A stretch of DNA of 64,000 nt from Salinithrix halophila (GCF_042650125.1 NZ_JBHSAP010000018.1:124001-188000); one strand, 5' to 3'. Counted from the stretch's first letter, positions 43,658 to 52,728 are shown. The notes: generated by a model from the letters alone, not told the origin. Made by a program: numbers and translations.

Positions 43658-43899
43658 TTGGGTGGTTCACTCAGTCTAAAAGCCTGATTTGAAAGTCTAA
43701 TAGTTTCTTCCGGCGTACCCACCCATGTGACAGACCGCCGGGTTGATTCTGGTTGTAACAATCCATTGCAGGAGATGTCCGGACCGCTGTCGCTGTCTCC
43801 GATCTCTTGCCATAAGTGCAAAGGCTCTTCGTCGACCACACCGCCCTCTCGATATATTGATTCCGAATGTTGAATGGCCAGAGACATGCCCTTGCCCAT
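43648..43899 (-). pseudogene. Possible remnant of a repeated coding element
   Basis: An 83-residue open frame containing GVVDEEPLHLWQEIGDSDSG and QPESTRRSVTWVGTPEETIR. Related but broken peptides are read from copies A and C, which suggests a once-coding sequence rather than a functional gene. There is no good ribosome-binding site. Its end overlaps the sigma-K-like promoter. A C-terminal tail of a transposon-type protein (for example IS200/IS605 TnpB) is one possibility, not demonstrated. Confidence 0.3.
43774..43850. repeat. Degenerate repeat copy B
   Basis: Positions 43815-43843 match 111-139 of copy A at 26 of 29 bases, and 43795-43810 are identical to 43082-43097 of copy C. The right arm cgaccacaccg is kept, but the left arm of the inverted repeat is decayed. 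Confidence 0.55.
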
Positions 43900-43931
43900 G
43901 CATCCAAAGCTCAGTACGGAAGGGAAAGCGA

Positions 43932-44036
43932 ATGAAAGCTCTTCTTTACCGATGCATAAAGGACATCTATTTTACCGGTGAATGGAGTCCCTTTCCGGGG
44001 GAGGCATCTCCGAATACCTATGTATGGAATTCGTAA
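43932..44036 (+). CDS. Candidate 34-residue protein
   Basis: ATG 43932 follows GGAAGGGAAAGCG and opens a frame of 34 codons starting MKALLYRCIKDIYFTGEWSP. It is rich in aromatic residues, with no recognised family. The binding site is fair, the size small, and there is no promoter evidence. It could be a genuine small gene of the 43-44 kb gap or chance. Confidence 0.3.
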   Translation: MKALLYRCIKDIYFTGEWSPFPGEASPNTYVWNS

Positions 44037-44151
44037 GCGTGCGCCCTCTGAGAGGAATGGTTTCCCAGCCTTGCCGGGGTTGACTTCCGATTGTTTGCAT
44101 ACGGCATCCCTACGCTGGAGAGCCTACTAGGGAAGAAAAGGGGGAACGATC

Positions 44152-44934
44152 ATGGACAGCCGATTTGAACTGGAAACACAACCTCAAAAACAGCCTCAGT
44201 TACCGCCTGGGTTAGATCCGCAAGAGCCAAAAAAAGCCCCGGACAAGGACGGGGAACAAAAGAAAAAGGGGATTGTCGACGCTATCCAGTCCCTCGGACA
44301 ATCCAATGTCCCTCAACTTTCCTCCAACGTCTACTGTCTTTCCGTCATCGGCCAGATCGAAGGACACCTGGTGATGCCTGCGCAGAACAAGACAACCAAA
44401 TATGAACATGTGATTCCGCAGATTGTGGCTGCTGAGCAGAATGAAAACATCGAAGGGGTCGTCCTGATTCTGAATACCGTGGGTGGGGATGTGGAGGCGG
44501 GGTTGGCGATCGCTGAGATGATCGCTACGATGAGCAAACCGACAGTCTCCCTCGTCCTGGGTGGGGGCCACAGCATTGGGGTACCGATTGCCGTCGCTGC
44601 CGATGTCTCCTTCATCGCCGAGACAGCGACGATGACGATCCACCCGGTCCGTTTGACCGGCCTGGTAGTCGGTGTACCCCAAACCTTCGAGTATATGGAG
44701 AAGATGCAGGAGCGAGTGATCCGGTTTGTCGATCGGCACTCCAATATTACGCAAGATCAATTTAGGGAGCTGATGTTTCGTACCGGGGAGCTGGCTCGGG
44801 ATATCGGAACTAACGTCATCGGTGCCGATGCGGTAAAATATGGACTGATTGACCAAGTTGGCGGTTTAGGTGCGGCCCTGAGCGAGCTGAACCGGAGAAT
44901 TGAGCTGAACCGGAATGGAGGCGTGGTTCAGTGA
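44152..44934 (+). CDS. tepA: TepA/ClpP-like serine protease
   Basis: TepA is a ClpP-fold protease without a Clp ATPase partner, placed next to ylzJ and spoIIIE in Bacillus; roles in spore protein processing and secretion have been proposed. Residues 1-50 are a Pro/Gln/Lys-rich extension; the catalytic Ser is in GGGHSIGVPIAVAAD near residue 141 and the His in MTIHPVRLTG. Length 260. ATG follows GGGGGAACGATC. Confidence 0.92.
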   Translation: MDSRFELETQPQKQPQLPPGLDPQEPKKAPDKDGEQKKKGIVDAIQSLGQSNVPQLSSNVYCLSVIGQIEGHLVMPAQNKTTKYEHVIPQIVAAEQNENIEGVVLILNTVGGDVEAGLAIAEMIATMSKPTVSLVLGGGHSIGVPIAVAADVSFIAETATMTIHPVRLTGLVVGVPQTFEYMEKMQERVIRFVDRHSNITQDQFRELMFRTGELARDIGTNVIGADAVKYGLIDQVGGLGAALSELNRRIELNRNGGVVQ

Positions 44935-45140
44935 TCTATTATTCCGTTATTCCTGCAGAGCAAGCTTTGCAGGACCCCGCTTCTACAGGGCCTGATTACC
45001 GGGAGGTTGAGGTCGAAGGGGTGCTGATGACCGTTGAGATGGTGGGGGAAGACGCCCGTATCGTCCGTCTTCATTCCCCAGATCTCGCTCATTACCTTAA
45101 TCCGCGTTTTCAACCGGGCAACAAGGTGACCCTCTCCTGA
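44931..45140 (+). CDS. ylzJ: YlzJ-like protein
   Basis: A 69-residue protein, start MIYYSVIPAEQALQD, matching YlzJ by position and the N-terminal MI-Y-S-I/V-P pattern. GTG 44931 overlaps the tepA stop, with GGAGG 9 nt upstream. Function unknown. Confidence 0.8.
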   Translation: MIYYSVIPAEQALQDPASTGPDYREVEVEGVLMTVEMVGEDARIVRLHSPDLAHYLNPRFQPGNKVTLS

Positions 45141-45213
45141 GCCGGATCTATCTGAATCGGAATGGAAAGAACAAAGAACCCTCTTGGTCGTCATCGGCTG
45201 GAGGGTCTTTCCA

Positions 45214-45222
45214 TGTTATAAT
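45214..45222 (+). promoter_or_regulatory. Extended -10 promoter of spoIIIE
   Basis: TG-t-TATAAT (45214-45222) forms a strong extended -10 box about 50 bp ahead of the start codon; no good -35 box is at the normal spacing. A weak hairpin ACCCTC/GAGGGT just upstream (about 45178-45207) may terminate the tepA-ylzJ transcript. Confidence 0.5.
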
Positions 45223-45271
45223 GGGGAAAATAGATCTACATACGGCAATGGGTAGAAAAGGTGATTCAAAC

Positions 45272-47599
45272 ATGGCGAAAAATAGCAAAAAAAAGGCAGA
45301 GGGGATCCAACAGGCCATCCTGTACGAATTGTACGGGATTGCCATATTCACCCTGTCGCTGATGGCTCTCGCCCAGTTAGGAGCGGTCGGGCGGTCGCTT
45401 ACTTACCTATCCCGTTTTTTCGTGGGAAATTGGGACTTTCTCCTCCCCTTAGGGGGCTTGGTGCTGGCTGTGCATGTGATGGTGAAACGGCATTGGCCCA
45501 ATCGCTGGTCAGCCCGTTGGACGGGAATCCTGTTGGTTTTGTTTGCGTTTTTGATATGGAACCACATGGAGACCTTCGATAACTTGGCATCCAGGGGCAT
45601 CGATGGCCCCGTTTTGCAGACCACCTGGGAGAAGATCCTACAAGAAAGGCAGTCCCGGATCCCTACGGATGTTGGAGGGGGGATGATCGGGGGGATGGGG
45701 TATGCCCTTTTTCAATACCTCTTCGATCGGACGGGCTCCACGATCGCCGTGATCGCACTTGGCCTGGCCGGTGCCCTCCTATCAACGGGTTCATCTTTTA
45801 TCAACGTATTGCGTTCCATCCGGGAGTGGTGGCGCCAACTGATCCGGGAATGGAAGGCCAACATGGCTCGCCGTTTCAGCAGAGGGAACACGAAAAAGAA
45901 CGGAAATCTTCCGCAGGAAAAACGGAAAGAAAAGCGGGGTAAAAAAGCGCCTTCGATTTCAGAGACAGCAGAGGAGGTTCCAGTCATCCATGATTTTTCC
46001 GAAAAGGAAGAACAGGGGTATAAGCCTGTAGAGATGGAACAGCCTGAACTATTCCCTGCTGAAAACAAGGATACGAAAGAACCGCCCGTACCAGCGGTCA
46101 CTCTGAAGGGGGCGACAGAAGATGGCGGGGGAAAAACCGGCACGGTAGCTGTTCAGTTTAATCAGGAACAGGAACTGCCGGAGTATCGCCTTCCTCCCTA
46201 TACGCTGCTGAAAAAACAGAAGAAAAGCGGACGCAACCAGGAACGGCAGGGAATGACAGATAACGCCCGAAAATTGGAGGCCACCCTGGAAAGCTTTGGT
46301 GTGAAGGCTAAAGTGACCCAGATTCATCGGGGGCCAGCTGTTACTCGTTACGAAGTACAGCCTGACGTCGGTGTCAAGGTGAGCCGGATCGTCAACTTGA
46401 CGGACGATATTGCTCTCTCCTTGGCAGCAAAGGATATCCGCATCGAGGCACCTATCCCTGGTAAGGCTGCAATCGGGATCGAGGTGCCCAACCCCGAGAT
46501 TTCGATCGTCGGGCTTCGGGATGTACTAGAGAGCTCTCAGTATCATGAAGCTCCTTCAAAAATCTCCATCGGCTTGGGCCGGGATATCTCCGGCGAACCC
46601 ATTGTCGGTGACTTGGCAAAGATGCCCCATCTATTGGTGGCTGGTGCCACGGGTGCGGGCAAAAGTGTATGCATCAATGACATCATTTGTAGCATCTTGT
46701 ATAAAGCCAAACCCCATGAGGTAAAATTTATGATGATCGACCCCAAGATGGTGGAGTTGAACATCTACAATGGGATTCCTCATTTGCTGGCACCTGTCGT
46801 GACGGATTCCCGGCGAGCCGCCATCGCTCTCAAGAAAGTAGTGGCAGAGATGGAGAAGCGATACGAACTGTTCGCCAACTCCGGAGCCCGGGATATCGAA
46901 CGGTACAACCAATTGGCAAGGGAGCAAAAAGAAGGAAACCTTCTCCCTTATATTGTGGTAATCGTGGATGAATTGGCTGACTTGATGATGGTTGCTCCAG
47001 CTGATGTAGAGGATGCGATCTGTCGACTGGCCCAGATGGCCAGGGCAGCTGGTATTCACCTCATTATTGCTACCCAGCGCCCCTCTGTCGATGTCATCAC
47101 GGGGGTGATCAAAGCCAATATTCCCTCTCGAATCGCCTTTGGTGTTTCCTCCCAAGCGGATTCACGGACCATCCTCGACATGGGGGGAGCAGAAAAGCTG
47201 CTCGGTCGAGGGGATATGTTGTACCTCCCCGTTGGGGCTTCCAAGCCAGTCCGGGTGCAGGGATCTTTTCTATCGGACAAGGAAGTGGAAGCTGTCGTCC
47301 AATTTGTGAAGGAACAGCAGAAGGCACACTATAATGAGGAGATGATTCCGGAAGAGGCTGATGTGCAAGGGCCGCGAGACATCGAGGACGGTCTTTTCCC
47401 TGAAGCCGTCCAGCTAGTGGTGGAAGCGAAAACCGCCTCCGTATCCCTACTACAACGGCGTCTGCGAATCGGCTATACACGGGCGGCTCGATTGATTGAT
47501 TTCATGGAACAACGAGGGATTGTGGGACCCTATGAGGGTAGTAAACCCCGGGAAGTGTTGATGGGACCGGAACAATGGAAGCATCAGCAAAACGCCTGA
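45272..47599 (+). CDS. spoIIIE: DNA translocase SpoIIIE/FtsK family
   Basis: SpoIIIE pumps the chromosome into the forespore across the septum. The 775-residue protein has an N-terminal membrane domain of about four helices (residues 15-185), a charged linker to about 300, the RecA-like motor with Walker A GATGAGKSVCIND near 460 and Walker B IVVIVDELADLMM, and a C-terminal gamma DNA-reading domain (LQRRLRIGYTRAARLIDFME). ATG 45272 lies 8 nt behind AAAGGTGA. By length and position it is SpoIIIE rather than SftA. Confidence 0.95.
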   Translation: MAKNSKKKAEGIQQAILYELYGIAIFTLSLMALAQLGAVGRSLTYLSRFFVGNWDFLLPLGGLVLAVHVMVKRHWPNRWSARWTGILLVLFAFLIWNHMETFDNLASRGIDGPVLQTTWEKILQERQSRIPTDVGGGMIGGMGYALFQYLFDRTGSTIAVIALGLAGALLSTGSSFINVLRSIREWWRQLIREWKANMARRFSRGNTKKNGNLPQEKRKEKRGKKAPSISETAEEVPVIHDFSEKEEQGYKPVEMEQPELFPAENKDTKEPPVPAVTLKGATEDGGGKTGTVAVQFNQEQELPEYRLPPYTLLKKQKKSGRNQERQGMTDNARKLEATLESFGVKAKVTQIHRGPAVTRYEVQPDVGVKVSRIVNLTDDIALSLAAKDIRIEAPIPGKAAIGIEVPNPEISIVGLRDVLESSQYHEAPSKISIGLGRDISGEPIVGDLAKMPHLLVAGATGAGKSVCINDIICSILYKAKPHEVKFMMIDPKMVELNIYNGIPHLLAPVVTDSRRAAIALKKVVAEMEKRYELFANSGARDIERYNQLAREQKEGNLLPYIVVIVDELADLMMVAPADVEDAICRLAQMARAAGIHLIIATQRPSVDVITGVIKANIPSRIAFGVSSQADSRTILDMGGAEKLLGRGDMLYLPVGASKPVRVQGSFLSDKEVEAVVQFVKEQQKAHYNEEMIPEEADVQGPRDIEDGLFPEAVQLVVEAKTASVSLLQRRLRIGYTRAARLIDFMEQRGIVGPYEGSKPREVLMGPEQWKHQQNA

Positions 47600-47749
47600 T
47601 TGCGGTATTAATGGTATTAAAAGGGTTAATAAAACAAAACAGTAGCCTTTCGAGACACACCGTGGTATAACAATAAAGGAGCATATTTCTGGGCAAGCAT
47701 GATGGACAAGCTTTCCAGGTATGGTATCTGTATTCACAATTTTACGCTT

Positions 47750-47763
47750 AAAAAGCGCTTACA
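47750..47763. promoter_or_regulatory. Candidate CcpA cre site ahead of the nucleoside transporter operon
   Basis: Read on the minus strand TGTAAGCGCTTTTT keeps every informative position of the cre consensus TGWAANCGNTNNCA except the last CA. It lies 90 bp upstream of the lipoprotein gene. An extended -10 box TGgTATAAC is at 47663-47671. The rest of the 252-bp gap has the repeat ggtatta-at-ggtatta right after spoIIIE and no gene. Confidence 0.4.
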
Positions 47764-47851
47764 ACCCATGGTCGGGTGTGGATGATGGGTGATTGTTCGA
47801 TGCTGGTCGGATTTGTGCTCTGTTTGATTTCTATCAGGGGGGTTCAATTGT

Positions 47852-48889
47852 ATGAAGCTGAAAGCTCTAGGGGCGTTACTCCTGAGTGCTGCGCTGGTGA
47901 CTGTAACGGGTTGCGGGGCAGCTCAAGACAAGGGTGGCGGTAACGACGACAAAGGCTTCACCGCAGGGTTGGTGACTGACACCGGAGGTTTGAACGATGA
48001 ATCCTTCAACCAGACAGCCTGGGCCGGAATGAAAAAAGCCGAGAAGGATCTGGATGTCGGCATCAAAGCCTTGGAATCCAAACGGGACTCTGAATTTGTC
48101 CCCAACCTAACCAAGTTCGCCCGTGAAAATCGGGATCTCATCTGGGGGGTTGGTTTCAAATTTGAAAAGGCGATCCCGGATGTCGCCGATCAGTTTAAAA
48201 ACAATCACTTCGGAATCGTCGACAGCAATCTGGGAGGGAAAATTCCGGATAATGTAGTCGCCGTCACCTTCAAGGAAGAAGAGGGATCCTTTCTGATGGG
48301 TGTGATCGCTGGCTCCATGACCAAGACGAACAAGGTCGGCTTCATCGGCGGCGTCACCTCTCCGTTGATCAAGAAATTTGAATCGGGCTTTACTGCCGGC
48401 GTAAGAGCGGCCAACCCGAAAGCGGAAGTGAAACGGGTGTATGCTGAAAGCTTTACCGACGGGGCGAAAGGGCGCTCCCTCGCATCCAACCTGTACAACG
48501 ATGGGACGGATATCATCTACCACGCTGCTGGCGGGGTGGGCAAAGGCCTCTTTGATGAAGTAAAGACCCGAAAAAAAGGGAAGTACTGGGCTATCGGTGT
48601 TGATATGGATCAATCCCGGCTCGCTCCCGACCACACCCTTTCCTCCATGGTAAAGCGGGTGGATGTGGCGGTTTACGATATCATGAAAGAGCATAAAGAG
48701 GGTAAATTCCCCGGTGGTAAGGAAGTAAAACTGGGCCTCGAGGATAACGGAGTCACTTATGCTGATACGACCAAAAAGCATGTACCGGAGAAGGTCTTGA
48801 AGAAAGTGGACGAGTACCGTCAGCAGATTATCGACGGAAAGATCAAGGTACCAGCCACTGAAGCGGAATTGAAGAAGTTCAAACCTTAA
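47852..48889 (+). CDS. BMP-family nucleoside-binding lipoprotein
   Basis: The 345-residue substrate-binding lipoprotein has a lipobox VTVTGC with lipidated Cys21 and the BMP/Med fold (GLVTDTGGLNDESFNQTAW; FKEEEGSFLMGVIAGSMTKT). It is anchored on the outside of the membrane and delivers nucleosides to the ABC transporter encoded next. It resembles NupN of B. subtilis and sits right after spoIIIE as in many Bacillales. The binding site is GGGGGG. The expected adjacent GntR-family regulator gene is absent. Confidence 0.9.
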   Translation: MKLKALGALLLSAALVTVTGCGAAQDKGGGNDDKGFTAGLVTDTGGLNDESFNQTAWAGMKKAEKDLDVGIKALESKRDSEFVPNLTKFARENRDLIWGVGFKFEKAIPDVADQFKNNHFGIVDSNLGGKIPDNVVAVTFKEEEGSFLMGVIAGSMTKTNKVGFIGGVTSPLIKKFESGFTAGVRAANPKAEVKRVYAESFTDGAKGRSLASNLYNDGTDIIYHAAGGVGKGLFDEVKTRKKGKYWAIGVDMDQSRLAPDHTLSSMVKRVDVAVYDIMKEHKEGKFPGGKEVKLGLEDNGVTYADTTKKHVPEKVLKKVDEYRQQIIDGKIKVPATEAELKKFKP

Positions 48890-48918
48890 ACGCTTAACAC
48901 ACCATTTTTTGGAACGAA

Positions 48919-48952
48919 GCGAAAAGGGCCAGCTCCAGCTGGTCCTTTTCGC
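48919..48952 (+). promoter_or_regulatory. Sixteen-bp hairpin between lipoprotein and ATPase genes
   Basis: The arm from 48919 to 48934 pairs with 48937-48952 with a single G-T pair and a 2-nt apex (effectively 4). It lacks a clear U-tract. It probably stabilises the upstream mRNA or causes partial termination, giving more binding protein than transporter, a common arrangement in ABC operons. Confidence 0.6.
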
Positions 48953-48975
48953 CGCGACAGAAAGGGGGAGTTCCC

Positions 48976-50499
48976 ATGAACGTCGTGGAAATGAAGGGAA
49001 TTACGAAACGATTCCCTGGAATTGTTGCCAACGACAGCATCGACCTCACCGTCAAAAAGGGTGAGATCCATGCACTGCTGGGAGAAAACGGAGCCGGAAA
49101 ATCGACACTGATGAATATCTTGTTCGGTCTCTACCAACCCGATGAGGGTGAGATCCGTATCAATGAGCGGAAGGCTGAAATTACCGGGCCAACCGTCGCC
49201 GGTGAATTAGGGATCGGAATGGTCCACCAGCACTTTATGCTGGTTGATCCCTTTACCGTAACAGAGAACATCATTCTGGGTGCAGAACCGACCCGCCGCG
49301 GACTCGTTGATCGAGCAAAGGCGGAACGGGAGGTTCAGGAGATTTCCGATCGATATGGCCTGCAAGTGGATCCGCGCGCTCGGATTCGGGACATTTCCGT
49401 CGGGATGCAGCAACGGGTGGAAATCCTGAAAACCCTCTACCGGGGAGCCGATATTCTTATCTTTGATGAGCCCACCGCTGTCCTTGGACCCCAGGAGATT
49501 GACGAACTGTGTGAAATTATGAAAAATCTCGTCCAAGAAGGTAAAACCATCATTTTCATCACGCACAAGCTGAAGGAGATTATGCGAATCTGTGATGCGG
49601 TGACCATCATTCGGCGCGGAAAGCATATTGGTACAGTTCAGACTGCTGAGACCAATGAAAACCGTCTTGCTTCGATGATGGTAGGCCGGGAGGTCACCTT
49701 TGACGTGGACAAGAAAAAAGCGGAATCAGGTGAAACGGTTCTGGAGGTACGAAACCTTTACGTATCGGATTCTCGAAACGTGGATGCTGTACGGGGGCTT
49801 AACTTGGAAGTTCGCGCAGGGGAAATCGTCGGTCTTGCCGGTGTCGACGGCAATGGCCAATCGGAGCTCTTGGAAGCGATCACCGGTTTGAAAAAGGCCA
49901 GGAAAGGTCACATCTTCCTTCATGGTAAGGAGATCACCAACCAAAAACCCCGAGCAGTCACGCGGAGCGGGGTGGGTCACATCCCTGAAGATCGGCACCG
50001 ACGGGGCTTGGTCCTCGACTTTTCTATCGGGGAGAACATGGTTTTGCAGACCTATAATCAAAAACCTTTTGCAAAAGGATTGACGCTTCGCTATCCGAAG
50101 ATTTATGAATACGCCACCAAACTCATCAAAGAATTTGATGTTCGTACGCCGGATGTCCATACACCGGCCCGGGCTCTTTCTGGGGGAAACCAGCAAAAGG
50201 GGATCATCGCTAGAGAGGTGGATCGGGATCCCGAGTTTCTGATCGCAGCCCAACCGACCCGAGGTTTGGATGTGGGAGCGATTGAATTTATCCACAGGCG
50301 ACTTATCGAGCAGCGGGACAAGGGGAAAGCCGTCCTCTTAATGTCGCTGGAGTTAGATGAAATCCGGAAACTTTCCGACCGGATCGCTATTATTTATGAA
50401 GGTCAAATTGCCGGCTGGGTAGATCCCGCCACTGCGACGGAAGAAGAGATTGGTCTGTTGATGGCGGGTAGCCAAAGCGGCGCGGAGGTGACCCCCTAA
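48976..50499 (+). CDS. nupO: Nucleoside ABC transporter ATP-binding protein (NupO-type)
   Basis: A 507-residue tandem ATPase: domain 1 has GENGAGKSTLMN and signature SVGMQQRVEILK; domain 2 has a degenerate Walker A (GVDGNGQSELLEA) and signature LSGGNQQKG, as usual for ribose/nucleoside-class ATPases. It energises uptake of nucleosides bound by the upstream lipoprotein. ATG follows AGGGGGAGTTCCC. Its stop overlaps the next start (TAATG). Confidence 0.92.
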   Translation: MNVVEMKGITKRFPGIVANDSIDLTVKKGEIHALLGENGAGKSTLMNILFGLYQPDEGEIRINERKAEITGPTVAGELGIGMVHQHFMLVDPFTVTENIILGAEPTRRGLVDRAKAEREVQEISDRYGLQVDPRARIRDISVGMQQRVEILKTLYRGADILIFDEPTAVLGPQEIDELCEIMKNLVQEGKTIIFITHKLKEIMRICDAVTIIRRGKHIGTVQTAETNENRLASMMVGREVTFDVDKKKAESGETVLEVRNLYVSDSRNVDAVRGLNLEVRAGEIVGLAGVDGNGQSELLEAITGLKKARKGHIFLHGKEITNQKPRAVTRSGVGHIPEDRHRRGLVLDFSIGENMVLQTYNQKPFAKGLTLRYPKIYEYATKLIKEFDVRTPDVHTPARALSGGNQQKGIIAREVDRDPEFLIAAQPTRGLDVGAIEFIHRRLIEQRDKGKAVLLMSLELDEIRKLSDRIAIIYEGQIAGWVDPATATEEEIGLLMAGSQSGAEVTP

Positions 50500-51590
50500 T
50501 GCAGGTTTTGTCTAAGATCAACAAGCAGTCTTCCTTCCTGACATCTCTTATCTCTGTCTTCCTCGGGCTTCTGGTGGGCGCAGTGATGATGATGGTTGCG
50601 GGTTATGATCCGATCTTGGCTTATACGGCACTTTTCCAAAGCGCTTTTTACCAGCCATACGATATCGGGGAGACGATACGGACGATCACACCGCTGATTT
50701 TGACTGGGCTGGCGGTGGGGCTGGCTTTTCGGACCGGCCTCTTCAATATCGGAGTTGAGGGACAGTTCATCATCGGGCAGTTGGTGGCGGTGATCGTCGC
50801 TTTGAAGTTGGATTTGCCCCCGGGTCTCCACGCAGCGGTCTGCGTTCTCGCTGGTGCCGCCGGTGGGGCCTTGTGGGCATTTCTTCCCGGTCTGTTAAAA
50901 GCGAAGCGTGGCGTTCACGAGGTTATCACCACGATCATGCTCAATTTTGTCGCCCTGTATGCTTCAAATGCTGTCATCCGTGTATGGTTAACTTCGGGAG
51001 CGGATTCGACGGAAAAGATTCCATCTTCTGCTTCCATCCGATGGGATGCGATCTCCCAGTTGTTCGGCAATTCCCGGATCCATTTAGGGATTGTTATCGC
51101 CCTTCTGGCAGCTTTTATCATGTATTATCTTTTGTGGCGAACCACCTATGGGTTTGAACTTCGGGCGGTTGGTTATAACCCCCTTGCCTCGGAATATGCC
51201 GGTATGAACGTCGACCGGAATGTGATTCTATCGATGATGATCAGTGGGACTTTCGCCGGACTGGCGGGGGCATCGGAATTGTTGGGAACTTCGGGGTATC
51301 TGGCCATCCAGGGAGCGTACACTGGCATCGGTTTCGACGGGATTGCCGTCGCCCTCCTAGGAGCCAACTCGCCCGTGGGCATTATCCTTGCGGCCTCTCT
51401 CTTCGGGATTCTCACCTATGGGGGGAGCAGCATGGAGTTTGCGGCGGGTGTGCCCTTTGAGGTGATCCGCGTCGTGTTCGCTGCGATCATCCTTTTCGTC
51501 GCTGCCAATATCGTCCGCTGGTATATGCAGCGTCGTAAACGGAAAAAGGTACAGCAAACCAACGAGAAGGCGGTGAAAACCGATGATTGA
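50499..51590 (+). CDS. nupP: Nucleoside ABC transporter permease (NupP-type)
   Basis: The 363-residue permease has about ten membrane segments and the family segments FRTGLFNIGVEGQFIIGQL and RAVGYNPLASEYAGMNV, the latter a cytoplasmic coupling loop. It pairs with the permease encoded next. It ends in a Lys/Arg-rich tail. The start overlaps the ATPase stop and the end overlaps the next gene by 8 nt. Confidence 0.92.
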   Translation: MQVLSKINKQSSFLTSLISVFLGLLVGAVMMMVAGYDPILAYTALFQSAFYQPYDIGETIRTITPLILTGLAVGLAFRTGLFNIGVEGQFIIGQLVAVIVALKLDLPPGLHAAVCVLAGAAGGALWAFLPGLLKAKRGVHEVITTIMLNFVALYASNAVIRVWLTSGADSTEKIPSSASIRWDAISQLFGNSRIHLGIVIALLAAFIMYYLLWRTTYGFELRAVGYNPLASEYAGMNVDRNVILSMMISGTFAGLAGASELLGTSGYLAIQGAYTGIGFDGIAVALLGANSPVGIILAASLFGILTYGGSSMEFAAGVPFEVIRVVFAAIILFVAANIVRWYMQRRKRKKVQQTNEKAVKTDD

Positions 51591-52518
51591 GACTTTGACC
51601 AACATTCTTCAGACAACGGTGTTGTATGCAACACCCTTGATTCTGACCGCGATGGGAGGCCTTTTTTCCGAGCGCTCCGGGGTCGTTAACATCGGACTGG
51701 AAGGCTTAATGACCATCGGTGCCTTCACCGCCGCTGTTACCACCCTCATTACCCACAACCCGTGGATCGGCCTGATGGCAGCGATGGTGGCCGGAATTCT
51801 CTTTGCTGTCCCTCATGCTGTCGCTTCCATCACCTTTAAAGCGGATCAGGTGGTAAGTGGGGTAGCGATTAACTTTCTCGCTCTTGGTATTTCTGTCTAT
51901 TTGGTCAAGCACCTATACGAGGGAGCCGGGCAGACACCGCTGATCAAAGATGCCCTCCACCGACTTCCGATTCCGGGACTAGACCAGATTCCCGTCATTG
52001 GACCGGCGTTCTTCAATGCCTATCCCACAACTTATTTGGCGATATTGATTGTTTTCGTCAGTTACCTTGTACTCTATCGTACGCCTTTCGGTATGCGCTT
52101 GCGTGCGGTAGGGGAACATCCCCGGGCGGCGGAGACCACCGGTGTAAACGTCTTCCGCATGCGGTATGCAGCGGTTCTGATCAGCGGCGCCTTGGCGGGA
52201 ATCGGCGGAGCAGGCCTGTCGATCGCTATCGGAAGCGAGTTTAACCAATCGACGGTGGCAGGACAGGGCTTTATCGCTCTGGCCGCTCTGATTTTCGGCA
52301 AATGGCACCCCTTCGGTGCTTTGGGAGCTTCTACTTTCTTTGGGTTTGCCGTTGCCTTGGCCCTGACCGGACAAATTTTTGGTTTGACGGCCTATGTTCC
52401 CAGCGAAGTGCTCAGTATGCTTCCCTATATCCTGACGATCCTAGCCTTGGCGGGTTTTGTAGGACGGGCGGAGGCGCCAGCTTCAATCGGGAAGCCTTAC
52501 GAGACCGGAGGCCGGTAA
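51583..52518 (+). CDS. nupQ: Nucleoside ABC transporter permease (NupQ-type)
   Basis: The 311-residue second permease has about nine membrane segments, SERSGVVNIGLEGLMTIGAF near the N-terminus and the coupling loop RAVGEHPRAAETTGVNV. The two permeases are homologous and form the heterodimeric channel. ATG overlaps nupP; a terminator closes the operon. Confidence 0.92.
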   Translation: MIETLTNILQTTVLYATPLILTAMGGLFSERSGVVNIGLEGLMTIGAFTAAVTTLITHNPWIGLMAAMVAGILFAVPHAVASITFKADQVVSGVAINFLALGISVYLVKHLYEGAGQTPLIKDALHRLPIPGLDQIPVIGPAFFNAYPTTYLAILIVFVSYLVLYRTPFGMRLRAVGEHPRAAETTGVNVFRMRYAAVLISGALAGIGGAGLSIAIGSEFNQSTVAGQGFIALAALIFGKWHPFGALGASTFFGFAVALALTGQIFGLTAYVPSEVLSMLPYILTILALAGFVGRAEAPASIGKPYETGGR

Positions 52519-52553
52519 CGTAGGATCATCTTTGTGCCTTTGGCACTTGAAGT

Positions 52554-52583
52554 ACCCTTCTCTTGAACGGGAAGGGTTTTTTT
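52554..52583 (+). terminator. Terminator after the nucleoside transporter operon
   Basis: ACCCTTC (52554-52560) pairs with GAAGGGT (52571-52577), followed by seven T. Confidence 0.85.
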
Positions 52584-52617
52584 CTTTGCAGTTTCCCGAC
52601 TGTCGCAACATTTCTGT

Positions 52618-52650
52618 GTCGACCGGTCATACTATGAAACAGTCGACCGG
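52618..52650 (+). repeat. Tandem 9-bp direct repeat ahead of ymfF
   Basis: GTCGACCGG occurs at 52618-52626 and 52642-52650, 24 bp apart; the first is part of the palindrome GACCGGTC. A TATAAT at 52689-52694 lies downstream. The repeats could be regulator sites for ymfF. Confidence 0.3.
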
Positions 52651-52728
52651 ATTCTGCGCTTCCCTTTTCGGGGGAGGCGGCTTTGGACTATAATGGAAAT
52701 GTATCGATTAAAGAAAAGAGGTGTCGGT

